From: Oribacterium parvum ACB1
GTDB taxonomy: Bacteria > Bacillota > Clostridia > Lachnospirales > Lachnospiraceae
Assembly (NCBI RefSeq): GCF_000238055.2
Contig: NZ_KE148312.1
Location: 1,608,501-1,672,500 of the forward strand
Direction: 5' to 3'
Length of the DNA: 64,000 bases
The notes under the pieces were generated by a model that worked only from the letters and a program-made list of their open reading frames with translations, was not told where the DNA came from and searched no databases. The translations under genes were made by a program, and so were the position numbers. This document shows, piece after piece, positions 18,783 through 27,461 of this stretch (its first letter is position 1; every line of letters starts with the position of its first letter).

Positions 18783-18875
18783 ATATATCCAGAGAGAGTG
18801 CAAACCACCGAAGAGGCAAGTTGCAAAGCGCAATGAATCTTTCAGGTAAAAGGATGGATATATTGGGGACTCTGA
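18783..18875 (+). ncRNA. Glycine riboswitch, single aptamer
   Basis: The two conserved blocks of the glycine aptamer are present: ACCGAAGAGGCAA at 18807-18819 and AATCTTTCAGGTAAAAGGA at 18836-18854. CAGAG (18790-18794) pairs with CTCTG (18870-18874) to close it. ATATATCC (18783-18790) can instead pair with GGATATAT (18856-18863); the two pairings exclude each other, which offers a switch. Only one aptamer is visible. A terminator follows at once, so it likely lets transcription through to grdX when glycine is abundant; that direction is inferred from the genes served. Confidence 0.88.
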
Positions 18876-18884
18876 ATCAATGTG

Positions 18885-18927
18885 AAACAGGGTTGTGGGA
18901 ATGACAGTTCTCCGACCCTGTTTTTTG
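18885..18927 (+). terminator. Riboswitch-controlled terminator before grdX
   Basis: CAGGGTTG (18888-18895) and CGACCCTG (18913-18920) pair, extended by AAA/TTT, and are followed by T6. It stands between the glycine aptamer and the grdX start, so it is the probable expression platform. Confidence 0.85.
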
Positions 18928-18955
18928 TTTCTCTATGGAAGAAAGGAGAAAAGAG

Positions 18956-19354
18956 ATGAAGAGTCTGGTGATTGTAACAAATAACCCGCTGGTGAAGGAG
19001 AATTTTCCTAAAAAGTATCCGAATACGGATGTCGAAATTGATTTTCGTGAAATCTCATTCATGGATATTTTAAAGGGAGTAAGGGATATGGTTCATATGG
19101 GAGGAAAGATTCTGACACATCCTCTTGACGGTTCCATCAAGCCGAATGAAACTCCGTATGAGTCAGTCCTTTTGGATAAGACCCCGGAAGAGGGCTTTGA
19201 TATGAAATCTCTGGATTTGATTGAATATGCTTTAAATACCTGTGAGAAATTCGAGGAAAAGGATCGTATTCATGCAGAAGAAGTGCAGAAGGATTTTCAG
19301 ACTTTGGATTGGACGCTTCTGGATAGCGGATTAGAGTCGCTTATGTTGCATTAA
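18956..19354 (+). CDS. grdX: GrdX, glycine reductase-associated protein
   Basis: This 132-residue soluble protein begins KSLVIVTNNPLVKENF, the conserved opening of the GrdX family. GrdX genes accompany glycine-reductase operons; the biochemical role is not known to me. The ATG at 18956 has GAAAGGAG at 18941-18948; an ATG seven codons earlier precedes this site. It is the first gene behind the riboswitch, with grdE 33 bases downstream. Confidence 0.87.
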   Translation: MKSLVIVTNNPLVKENFPKKYPNTDVEIDFREISFMDILKGVRDMVHMGGKILTHPLDGSIKPNETPYESVLLDKTPEEGFDMKSLDLIEYALNTCEKFEEKDRIHAEEVQKDFQTLDWTLLDSGLESLMLH

Positions 19355-19387
19355 TTAACATAAAGTTTTTTAAAGGAGGTAGCAAAA

Positions 19388-20668
19388 GTGAAACTGGAAT
19401 TAGGTAAGATTTTCATCAAGGACATCCAGTTCGCAGACACAACCGAGATTAAGGATCATGTTCTCTATGTGTCGAAGAAGGAACTTACGGAGGTCTTCCT
19501 TACGGAAGAAAAGATCAAAGAAGTAGAATTCGATATCGCTAAACCGGGCGAGTCGGTTCGTATCACTCCGGTTAAGGATGTTATTGAGCCCAGAGTAAAG
19601 GTAGAAGGAAAGGGCGGCGTTTTCCCGGGAGTGATTTCTTCCGTAGAGACAGTCGGCTCAGGAAAGACCTACTGCTTAAAGGGTATGGCGGTGGTTACTG
19701 CAGGACCGATTGTTGGTTTCCAGGAGGGAATCATTGATATGACAGGTCTTGGCGCAGAGTACACTCCGTTCTCCAAGACTCTTAACTTAACCTGTGTATG
19801 TAAACCGGTAGAGGGAACAGAGTCTCACGCGTATGAGCAGGCTGTTCGTATGGCAGGTCTTAAGACTGCTACATTTATCGCGGAGAAGGCAAAGGAGTTA
19901 ACTCCGGATGAGACCAAGGTATACGAGACCTTAGATCTTATCGAGGGAGCAAATGCCTATCCGAATCTTCCGAGAGTTGGTTATGTACAGATGTTACAGT
20001 CTCAGGGACTTCTTCATGATACCTATGTATACGGCGTAGATGCGAAGAAGATTCTTCCCACCATTCTCTATCCGACAGAGGATATGGATGGCGCTATCAT
20101 TTCCGGAAACTGTGTTTCCGCTTGTGATAAGAATCCGACCTATGTTCACGAGAACAACCCGGTTATTGAGGATCTCTTCGAGGAGCATGGAAAGACCATC
20201 AACTTTGTAGCACATATTATTACCAATGAGAACGTTTACCTTGCTGATAAGGAGCGTTCTTCCAACCAGACTGCAAAGCTTTGCAAGATGCTTCACCTGG
20301 ATGCGGTAATTGTTACCGAGGAAGGCTTCGGAAATCCGGATACTGACCTCATTATGAACTGCAAGAAGATTGAGGCTGAGGGAATCAAGACCGTTATCGT
20401 TACCGATGAGTATGCAGGAAGAGACGGAAAGTCTCAGTCTCTTGCCGATGCGGATGTTGCCGCAAATGCATTGGTAACTGCCGGAAATGCGAACCAGTTG
20501 ATCACCCTTCCGAAGCTCGATAAGCTGATCGGCACACTGGACTATGTAACAAAGATTGCAGGAGCAAGTGATACAACACTGAAGCCGGACGGATCGTTGG
20601 AAGTGGAATTACAGGTTATTACCGGTGCTACTTCTGAAGTAGGATTCAATAAGCTTAGTGCAAGATAA
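19388..20668 (+). CDS. grdE: Glycine reductase protein B, GrdE proprotein
   Basis: GrdE is the precursor of two protein B subunits that bind glycine as a Schiff base. It cleaves itself at an Asn-Cys bond and the Cys becomes a pyruvoyl group. Here N241-C242 lies in SGNCVSACDKN, at the expected place, so maturation should work. The protein has 426 residues. It starts at GTG 19388 behind AAAGGAGG. grdB follows 10 bases after the stop. Confidence 0.95.
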   Translation: MKLELGKIFIKDIQFADTTEIKDHVLYVSKKELTEVFLTEEKIKEVEFDIAKPGESVRITPVKDVIEPRVKVEGKGGVFPGVISSVETVGSGKTYCLKGMAVVTAGPIVGFQEGIIDMTGLGAEYTPFSKTLNLTCVCKPVEGTESHAYEQAVRMAGLKTATFIAEKAKELTPDETKVYETLDLIEGANAYPNLPRVGYVQMLQSQGLLHDTYVYGVDAKKILPTILYPTEDMDGAIISGNCVSACDKNPTYVHENNPVIEDLFEEHGKTINFVAHIITNENVYLADKERSSNQTAKLCKMLHLDAVIVTEEGFGNPDTDLIMNCKKIEAEGIKTVIVTDEYAGRDGKSQSLADADVAANALVTAGNANQLITLPKLDKLIGTLDYVTKIAGASDTTLKPDGSLEVELQVITGATSEVGFNKLSAR

Positions 20669-20678
20669 GGAGAAAGAA

Positions 20679-21986
20679 ATGGGAAAATTAAGAGTTGTAC
20701 AATATATTAACCAGTTCTTCGCTCAGGTAGGTGGAGAGGATAAGGCTGATTATCCAATGGAGTACCATGAGGGCCCAATGGGACCGGGACTTGCATTTCA
20801 GCAGGCTTTCGGCGATGAGGCTGAAATTATCGGAACCATCGTTTGCGGAGACAGTTTTTTTGGTGAGAATACAGACAAGGTAAAGCCGGAAATCTTAAAG
20901 AAGGTTGCTGAGCTTAAGCCGGATTTATTCATCGCAGGACCTGCATTTAACGCCGGTCGTTACGGATTTGCTTGCGCAACCATCGCTGTTGCCGTTCAGG
21001 ATGAGCTGCATATCCCTGTTATTACAGGTATGTATGTAGAGAACCCGGGTGCTGATGAAGCAAAGAGCAAGGTCTACATTGTTTCCACAAAGAACAGCGC
21101 TGCCGGCATGAGAGATGCCGTTAAAAAGATGGCTCCTTTAGGCTTAAAGATTGCTCGCGGAGAGCATATCGGTTCTTCCAAGGAAGAAGGATATATCCCG
21201 CAGGGAATTCGTGTAAACTTCTTCGAAGAGGAGAGAGGTTCCAAGCGTGCGGTTAAGATGCTTCTTGCTAAGATTGCAGGCAAGGAATTTACTACAGAGT
21301 ATCCGATGCCGTCCTTCGACCGTGTAGATCCGATGCCTGCTGTTAAGGATCTTTCCAAGGCTACTATCGCTTTAGTTACTTCCGGCGGTATTGTTCCGAA
21401 GGGAAATCCGGACCACATCGAGTCTTCCAACGCAACTCGTTACGGCGAGTACTCCATCAAGGGAGTAAATGATTTAACCGCCGAGACGTATGAGACTGCA
21501 CACGGCGGATATGATCCGAGCTACGCAAATCAGGATGCGGATAGAGTTCTTCCGGTGGATGTTTTAAGAGACCTTGAGAAGGAAGGAAAGATCGGAAAGC
21601 TTTACGATTATTTCTTTACTACTGTAGGTAACGGAACAGCCGTTGCTTCCGCTAAGAAGTTCTCCGAGGAAATCGGTGCAAAACTGAAGAAAGACCATGT
21701 AGATGCGGTCATTCTGACCAGTACGTGAGGAACCTGTACACGTTGCGGTGCAACGATGGTTAAAGGTATCGAAGCTACAGGAATTCCTGTTGTACATGTA
21801 TGTACTGTTACACCTATTTCCATGACAGTAGGTGCAAACCGTATCGTTCCGGCTATTGCTATTCCTCACCCGCTTGGTAATCCGTCCTTAAAGCCTGAGG
21901 AAGAGAAGGCATTGAGAAGAAAGATCGTAGAGAAAGCTTTACATGCACTCACCGTGGATGTAGATAAGCAGACCATCTTTAAGTAA
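20679..21986 (+). CDS. grdB: Glycine reductase protein B, selenoprotein GrdB (in-frame UGA = Sec)
   Basis: GrdB is the selenoprotein subunit of protein B that attacks the alpha-carbon of glycine and passes a carboxymethyl-selenoether to protein A. The frame continues through TGA at 21726-21728, codon 350, in TSTUGTCTRCGA, the known Sec site of the family; the full length is 435 residues. A SECIS-like hairpin follows the UGA. AAGGAGAAAG at 20668-20677 serves the ATG. It should not be scored as a truncated gene or as two ORFs. A terminator lies about 110 bases past the stop. Confidence 0.95.
21726..21760 (+). promoter_or_regulatory. SECIS element of grdB
   Basis: The UGA at 21726 is followed after 12 bases by CGTTGC (21741-21746), GGT and GCAACG (21750-21755), a perfect 6-bp stem with a tight G/U-containing loop. 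Position and form fit bacterial SECIS hairpins that SelB reads. Confidence 0.75.
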
Positions 21987-22095
21987 AGGATGATTTTCTT
22001 GTAAGATATCTGCGATTTATAAAGTTTAAATCAACTTTAAAAACGCAAGTTTAGTACAGGAGTTTAAGCTCTGTATTGAACTAAACAGAATTCGA

Positions 22096-22120
22096 GGGGG
22101 CAGGAACCCTGCCCCTTACA
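22096..22120 (+). terminator. Likely terminator after grdB
   Basis: GGGGCAGG and CCTGCCCC pair over 8 bp around a three-base loop, followed by TTACAATTCTT. The U-run is weak but the stem is strong. It separates grdXEB from trxB. Confidence 0.6.
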
Positions 22121-22126
22121 ATTCTT

Positions 22127-22162
22127 AACGAGTATCACTCGCAAAGCGTGCGACATCTCGTT
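22127..22162. repeat. Dispersed 36-bp palindrome, best copy with 33150
   Basis: It runs from AACGAG to CTCGTT; TATCACTCGC on the left faces GCGTGCGACAT on the right around AAA. It lies directly behind the grdB terminator and before the trxB promoter. It differs from the copy at 33150 at only a few positions. Confidence 0.75.
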
Positions 22163-22409
22163 CTGAATTAACAGAATGGGTGAGAACCCAAAAGATTTTG
22201 TAAAAGAGATTTGCAAAAAAGGATTTTTTCATATTTGGCTATTTTACGGATAGTACCTCTAGAGTGTAAATACACAAAGGAATAACTTGGAAATTTTCTT
22301 TCCTAGAACTTTGCTTAGTGTATAATAGAGATACTGATTTGAAACGGGTTTCTACTGCTTTTGCAGAAAAAATAAATAATAAAGCATTGGGAAGGAGATT
22401 CAGAAGACT
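22163..22409 (+). promoter_or_regulatory. trxB leader with a TATAAT box
   Basis: A perfect TATAAT lies at 22321-22326, about 90 bases before trxB; the -35 region is weak (CTTTCC at about 17 bases). This suggests that trxBA-grdA has its own promoter, apart from the glycine-controlled grdXEB. No other structure is clear. Confidence 0.45.
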
Positions 22410-23357
22410 ATGTCAAAGCTGTATGATGTTTTGATCTTAGGTGCCGGTCCGGGGGGACTTGCAGCAGGCCTTTATGCAGGTAGAGCAAGGCTCTCCACTT
22501 GTATTATCGAAAAGGGGCAGGATGGAGGACAGATTGCAATCACGGATTCTATTGAGAACTATCCGGGACAGATTGTAGAAGGAGAGTCCGGACCTTCTCT
22601 GATTAAGAGAATGACAGAGCAGGCTGAGCATTTTGGTTGTGATCGTGTACACGATACAATCAAGTCTGTAGAGCTGGAGGGGGATGTAAAGAGACTTGTG
22701 GGTGTTAACGGAACGTATGAGGGAAAAACCTTGATTATTGCTACGGGAGCCAATCCTCGTCCTATCGGATGTAAGGGAGAGCAGGAGTTCCTCGGAAAGG
22801 GTGTTTCCTACTGTGCAACCTGCGATGCCAACTTCTTTGAGGACCTTCCCGTATTTGTAGTCGGTGGAGGAGATTCCGCTGTAGAAGAGGCTATGTACCT
22901 GACTAAGTTTGCAAGCTCCGTAACGCTCATTCACAGAAGACATGAGTTAAGAGCGGCAAAATCCATTCAGGAGAAGGCTTTCAAGAACGAGAAGCTTCAT
23001 ATTATGTGGGATACTGTTGTAGAGGAACTTTCCGGAGACGATATCCTACAGAAGATTAAGGTAAAGAACGTAGTTACAGGCGAGGAGCAGGTTCTGGAAG
23101 CAAGTGAAGAAGACGGTATGTTCGGTATCTTCGGTTTCATCGGAAGAATTCCGACTACGGAGCTTTTCCAGGGAACCAATCTTAAGATGGATGAAAGAGG
23201 ATATATTCCTACTGATGAAGATATGCACACCAATATCCCCGGTGTATTTACCGTAGGGGATGTTCGTGTGAAGAGTTTAAGACAGGTTGTGACCGCTGCC
23301 GCTGACGGTGCAATTGCCGCAACGCAGGCAGAGAAATATCTGAACGAGATGGAGTAA
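22410..23357 (+). CDS. trxB: Thioredoxin reductase
   Basis: This FAD enzyme passes electrons from NADPH to thioredoxin, the reductant of glycine reductase. The 315 residues have the FAD loop GAGPGGLAAGLYAGRA (about 10-25), the redox pair CATC (about 137-140), the NAD(P) loop GGGDSAVEEA and the C-terminal TVGDVR..RQVVTAAADGA for FAD. AAGGAG at 22392-22397 serves the ATG. It precedes trxA and grdA in one unit. Confidence 0.95.
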   Translation: MSKLYDVLILGAGPGGLAAGLYAGRARLSTCIIEKGQDGGQIAITDSIENYPGQIVEGESGPSLIKRMTEQAEHFGCDRVHDTIKSVELEGDVKRLVGVNGTYEGKTLIIATGANPRPIGCKGEQEFLGKGVSYCATCDANFFEDLPVFVVGGGDSAVEEAMYLTKFASSVTLIHRRHELRAAKSIQEKAFKNEKLHIMWDTVVEELSGDDILQKIKVKNVVTGEEQVLEASEEDGMFGIFGFIGRIPTTELFQGTNLKMDERGYIPTDEDMHTNIPGVFTVGDVRVKSLRQVVTAAADGAIAATQAEKYLNEME

Positions 23358-23431
23358 TCATTCCTCGAAGATACGTTTTCTTGAGTACATCATCATTTTA
23401 AAACAGATTATTTTATATAAAAGGAGGAATT

Positions 23432-23761
23432 ATGTTAGAAGTTAATAAGGACAATTTTGAAGAGGAAGTATTAAAGGCTGAAGGCTATGTATTCGTAGAC
23501 TTTTTTGGAGACGGATGTGTACCTTGTGCTGCACTGATGCCTTTCGTTCATTCTTTAGCTGATCAGTATGAAGGAAAGCTGAAGTTCACTTCCTTAAATA
23601 CAACAAAGGCAAGAAGACTGGCAATCGGCCAGAAGATTCTCGGACTTCCGGTTATGGCGATTTATAAGGATGGCCAGAAGGTCGAAGAATTAGTTAAGGA
23701 TGCTGCAACAGAAGAATCCATTAAGACAATGGTGGAGAAGTACGTTGCATTAAATGCCTAA
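23432..23761 (+). CDS. trxA: Thioredoxin of the glycine reductase system
   Basis: The 109-residue protein has a thioredoxin fold with the active site GCVPC (about residues 29-33) in place of the usual WCGPC, plus the cis-Pro in GLPVMAIYKDG. This form is typical of thioredoxins coded with glycine reductase in amino-acid fermenters. It should reduce the selenide-sulfide made on GrdA in each cycle. AAAGGAGG lies just before the ATG. grdA follows 64 bases later. Confidence 0.92.
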   Translation: MLEVNKDNFEEEVLKAEGYVFVDFFGDGCVPCAALMPFVHSLADQYEGKLKFTSLNTTKARRLAIGQKILGLPVMAIYKDGQKVEELVKDAATEESIKTMVEKYVALNA

Positions 23762-23825
23762 ATTTATACCGCGTATTTGGCGTTTTGCCATTACGATATA
23801 AACTTTTCAAGAAAGGAGAGAAGAG

Positions 23826-24299
23826 ATGGCTATTTTAAAGGGTAAAAAAGTAATCATCATCGGAGACCGTGACGGCGTTCCAGGACCAGCTATTCAGGCT
23901 TGTGTTGAGACTGCCGGCGGAGAAGTAGTTTTCGCTTCCACTGAATGCTTCGTTTGAACGAGCGCAGGCGCAATGGATTTGGAAAATCAGAAGAGAGTAA
24001 AGGATTTTGCTGAGAAGTTCGGACCGGAGAATCTGGTTGTAGTTCTTGGCGCTGCTGAGGGAGAGGCTGCAGGGCTTGCAGCTGAGACCGTTACAGCAGG
24101 TGATCCTACCTTCGCAGGTCCATTGACAGGGGTCCAGCTTGGACTCACAGTTTATCATGTTTGCGAACCGGAGCTTAAAGCAGAGTTTGACGAGGCCGTT
24201 TATGACGACCAGGTCAGCATGATGGAAATGGTTTTAGATGTTGATGACATCGTAAATGAAATGAACAATATTCGTTCCGAGTATTGTAAGTACCTTTAA
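23826..24299 (+). CDS. grdA: Glycine reductase protein A, selenoprotein GrdA (in-frame UGA = Sec)
   Basis: GrdA carries the carboxymethyl group as a selenoether from protein B to protein C, where acetyl phosphate is made. TGA at 23955-23957 is codon 44 in [13 protein letters not shown], exactly the Sec site of the family; the whole protein is 157 residues. Annotation without recoding would give only the C-terminal part. GAAAGGAG at 23812-23819 serves the ATG. Hairpin potential after this UGA is weaker than in grdB (GCG/CGC at 23962-23971). Confidence 0.96.
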
Positions 24300-24302
24300 A
24301 AA

Positions 24303-24340
24303 AATAGGGGAGCTTTTTCGGGCTCCCCTTTTTTCTAAAA
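24303..24340 (+). terminator. Terminator after grdA
   Basis: GGGGAGC and GCTCCCC pair around TTTTTCGG and run into T6, three bases after an A-rich stretch. It is a strong intrinsic terminator and splits grdA from grdC. Confidence 0.9.
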
Positions 24341-24441
24341 AAATTACGAAAAATTGAGAAAAAAATAGCAAAAAAATCTCTTAGTTTCTTTCATCTTAGT
24401 CACGATATGACAAGTTTAATTCTTTAAAAGAGGGAATCAAT

Positions 24442-25977
24442 ATGAATAGTATTATTAAAGGCGTAGGTTATTGCTTAAATTACACACCGGGACTGATGTT
24501 GCAGCATGGTTCCACCATTGCTACGGAAAGAGTGGTAAATCCGGACGGAGATTTCTTAAAGGAGATGGGAAAGCATGTTCGTTCCTTTGAGGATTGTGTG
24601 ACATATTGGCCAAATCAGGTTTATATCGGAAACAAGACTCCGGAAGAGTTAAAAGGAGTGGAGTTTCCTTATTATGATAAAAAAGTAGAGGGTGCAAGCC
24701 GTTACGGTAAGTTCGGTGAGATTATGCCGGAGGCGGAGTTCCTGCTTCTTGCACAGGCTTGTGACTGCTTTGAAGTTGTATATATGGAGAAGGGCTTTGT
24801 GGCTCAGCATAAGCCGGAGCTTGCAAAGGATCCTGTTATTACCGAAGAAATCTTAAATCGTGTAACAGAGGGTGCTGAGCTTTCCGAGATTCAGGGCTTT
24901 GTAGACAGACATGAGGCTGAGCCTTTGTTCTATGAAGGTAAGCTTATCGGTTGTGTAAAGAGAGCACATGATATTGATGTAAACTTATCCGCAGAGGTAA
25001 TGCTTGAGAACATCATGAATAAGGCAAGTTCTGTTCTTGCTATTTTACATTCCTTAAAGCACTCCGGCGTAAATGCCAATGAAATCGAGTATGTTATCGA
25101 CTGTTCCGAGGAAGCCTGCGGTGATGTAAACCAGCGTGGCGGCGGAAACTTTGCGAAGGCAGCTGCTGAAATTGCAGGACTTATGAATGCAACCGGTTCC
25201 GATGCCAGAGGCTTCTGTGCAGGTCCGTCTCATGCCATGATTGAGGCCGCCGCTTTGGTTAAAGCCGGGGCATACCATACCGTTGCCGTAATCGGTGGAG
25301 GTTGTGTACCGAAACTTGCCATGAACGGGAAAGACCATGTAAAGAAAGAGCTTCCGATGCTTGAGGATTGCCTTGCTTCCTTCTGTATTATCGTTTCCGA
25401 GAATGACGGAAAGTCCGCTGAAATCAATCTGGATATCATCGGTCGTCATACTGTAGGTACAGGAGCTGCTCCGCAGAACGTTATCGGTTCTCTTGTAGCC
25501 GATCCGCTTGAGCGCGCAGGACTTACCGTAAAGGATATCGATAAATTCTCTCCGGAGATGCAGAATGCCGACATTACCAAGCCCGCAGGTGCAGGAGATG
25601 TGCCGATGGCGAACTATAAGATGATTGCCGCTCTTGCCGTAAAGAAGGGCTGGCTTGAGAAAGCTGACCTTGCTAATTTTACCGAGGAGAAGGGCTTAGT
25701 GGGTTATGCTCCGACACAGGGACATATTCCTTCCGGTGTGCCTTTTGTTGGATTTGCCAAGGAAGACATTGAAGCCGGAAAGATGAACAAGGCTATGATT
25801 ATCGGTAAGGGATCACTTTTCCTTGGAAGAATGACCAACCTCTTTGACGGTGTTTCCTTCATTATCCAGAAAAATACCGGAAAGGGAACAGGAGCAGTAT
25901 CGGAGGAAGAAGTTCGTTCTATGATTGCGAAGTCCATGAAGGATTTTGCTGCTTCCATTTTGGGAAATCAGGAATAA
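24442..25977 (+). CDS. grdC: Glycine reductase protein C, subunit GrdC
   Basis: GrdC and GrdD form protein C, which turns the carboxymethyl-selenoether on GrdA into acetyl phosphate. The 511-residue protein has the FabH/thiolase-like features of the family, such as CSEEACGDVNQRGGGNFAKA and the Cys-containing RGFCAGPSHAMIEAA. AGAGGG at 24430-24435 serves the ATG. grdD begins 16 bases after the stop. The unit lies behind the grdA terminator, so it needs its own promoter or read-through. Confidence 0.94.
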   Translation: MNSIIKGVGYCLNYTPGLMLQHGSTIATERVVNPDGDFLKEMGKHVRSFEDCVTYWPNQVYIGNKTPEELKGVEFPYYDKKVEGASRYGKFGEIMPEAEFLLLAQACDCFEVVYMEKGFVAQHKPELAKDPVITEEILNRVTEGAELSEIQGFVDRHEAEPLFYEGKLIGCVKRAHDIDVNLSAEVMLENIMNKASSVLAILHSLKHSGVNANEIEYVIDCSEEACGDVNQRGGGNFAKAAAEIAGLMNATGSDARGFCAGPSHAMIEAAALVKAGAYHTVAVIGGGCVPKLAMNGKDHVKKELPMLEDCLASFCIIVSENDGKSAEINLDIIGRHTVGTGAAPQNVIGSLVADPLERAGLTVKDIDKFSPEMQNADITKPAGAGDVPMANYKMIAALAVKKGWLEKADLANFTEEKGLVGYAPTQGHIPSGVPFVGFAKEDIEAGKMNKAMIIGKGSLFLGRMTNLFDGVSFIIQKNTGKGTGAVSEEEVRSMIAKSMKDFAASILGNQE

Positions 25978-25992
25978 GAAAGGAAGGGTAGA

Positions 25993-27147
25993 ATGGCTAA
26001 GGAAATTAAAGAGCTGATTGCCGATACCTTTTTAGCCATGGCAGAGGGCTTAGAGACCGGTTCTTTTGGGAAGAAGCCTCGTATCGCTTTAACAGGTATG
26101 GGTTCCGAGCATGGGGAGGAAAACTCCATGAAGGCTGCGGTGGACGCGGCAAGAGACGGCGTTGATGTAGTATATATCGGTTCCTTAAAGCATGAGCTGG
26201 TAGAGACCGTGGAAGTTCCGGATGATGAAGCAGGACATGATAAGATGGACGAGCTTCTAAACGAAAGAAAGATTGACGGTGCGGTAACCATGCATTATCC
26301 GTTCCCTATCGGGGTATCTACTGTAGGACGTGCCGTAACACCGGGTATCGGTAAGGAAATGTTTATTGCGAACACTACCGGTACTTCCAGTACGGACCGT
26401 ATCGAAGGAATGGTAAAAAATGCCATTTACGGCATCATCACTGCAAAGGCCTGCGGCTATGCCGAGCCGACTATCGGTATCTTAAACGTAGACGGTGCAA
26501 GACAGACGGAGAAGGCTTTAAAGAAGCTTCAGGCGAACGGTTATCCGATTCATTTTGCAGAGTCTTCCCGTTCCGACGGTGGATGCGTGATGAGAGGAAA
26601 CGATGTACTTCGCGGTACGGCGGATATCCTGGTAACCGATTCTTTAACCGGAAATGTGCTTTCCAAGATGCTTTCCTCCTTTACAACAGGCGGATCCTTT
26701 GAGGCGCAGGGATTCGGTTATGGACCCGGTATCGGAGAGAATTATGAGAAGCTCGTGATGATTGTCTCTCGTGCTTCCGGTGCTCCTGTTGTAGCCAATG
26801 CACTTCGTTTTGCAGGAGAACTCGTTAAGGGTAAGGTTTTCGAAGTTGCAAAAGAGGAGTTCAAGAAGGCGAAGAGAGCCGGACTTGACGATATTCTTGC
26901 CGAGATTCGGGAGGCAAACAAGCCGAAGGAAAGCGGTGAAGAGGTTAAGGAACCTCCCAAGGAAGTGGTTACTGCAGCACTTTTCGGGATTGAAGTCACC
27001 GATCTTGATGATGCGGTTCGTTGCCTGTGGAAACTCGGAATCTATGCGGAATCCGGAATGGGTTGTACAGGACCGATTATCCTCGTATCCGAGGCAAACC
27101 TGGAAAAGTCTGAAGCAGAGCTTAGGGCCAAGGGATATATCTCTTAA
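25993..27147 (+). CDS. grdD: Glycine reductase protein C, subunit GrdD
   Basis: GrdD is the PlsX-like partner that carries the acetyl thioester and releases acetyl phosphate. The 384-residue protein has the family's fatty-acid/phosphate acetyltransferase look (TGMGSEHGEENS near the start). The Cys in GMGCTGPII (residue 358) lies where the acetyl-binding Cys of the family is placed. AAAGGAAGG serves the ATG. A terminator follows within 50-100 bases. Confidence 0.94.
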   Translation: MAKEIKELIADTFLAMAEGLETGSFGKKPRIALTGMGSEHGEENSMKAAVDAARDGVDVVYIGSLKHELVETVEVPDDEAGHDKMDELLNERKIDGAVTMHYPFPIGVSTVGRAVTPGIGKEMFIANTTGTSSTDRIEGMVKNAIYGIITAKACGYAEPTIGILNVDGARQTEKALKKLQANGYPIHFAESSRSDGGCVMRGNDVLRGTADILVTDSLTGNVLSKMLSSFTTGGSFEAQGFGYGPGIGENYEKLVMIVSRASGAPVVANALRFAGELVKGKVFEVAKEEFKKAKRAGLDDILAEIREANKPKESGEEVKEPPKEVVTAALFGIEVTDLDDAVRCLWKLGIYAESGMGCTGPIILVSEANLEKSEAELRAKGYIS

Positions 27148-27461
27148 TGTACATAAATGAACTATTACTCGCTTTGTAAGAGGTAATCAGTAAGAATAAG
27201 ATAAGTGCCGCTGCAGGTTTCAAAGCATTCTTGCAGCACACTTATTTTTATGCCCAAAATTCGGGAGAAACCACTGCATGAGTAAAACCTTGGTAAAGGA
27301 AGGTAAAGAGGAGAATTAAAATAAAGATAAAGAGCAAATTAAGATAAGGAATATTCTTCAATCTTAAATTATTTTTAAGTAAATATTTTCTTATGAAAAG
27401 CCGGGTTGCATTATAGTGGATGAGAGCAACTTGGCTTTTTATAGATAAGGAGCAGTAAACG
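27148..27461 (+). other. Gap after grdD with a terminator
   Basis: AATAAGTG and CACTTATT with an inner GCTGCA/TGCAGC stem (27194-27246) form the terminator of grdCD, followed by a T-rich run. The remaining 200 bases are A/T rich and must hold the promoter of the next gene; no clear boxes are seen. Confidence 0.7.

Noticed and set aside
21726-21728. Apparent stop codon splitting grdB into two frames
   Set aside because: It is TGA at the family's Sec position with a SECIS hairpin, and selA/selB are present; recoding explains it better than a mutation.
23955-23957. Apparent stop codon in grdA
   Set aside because: CFVU context at codon 44 is the known Sec site of GrdA, so the gene is intact.
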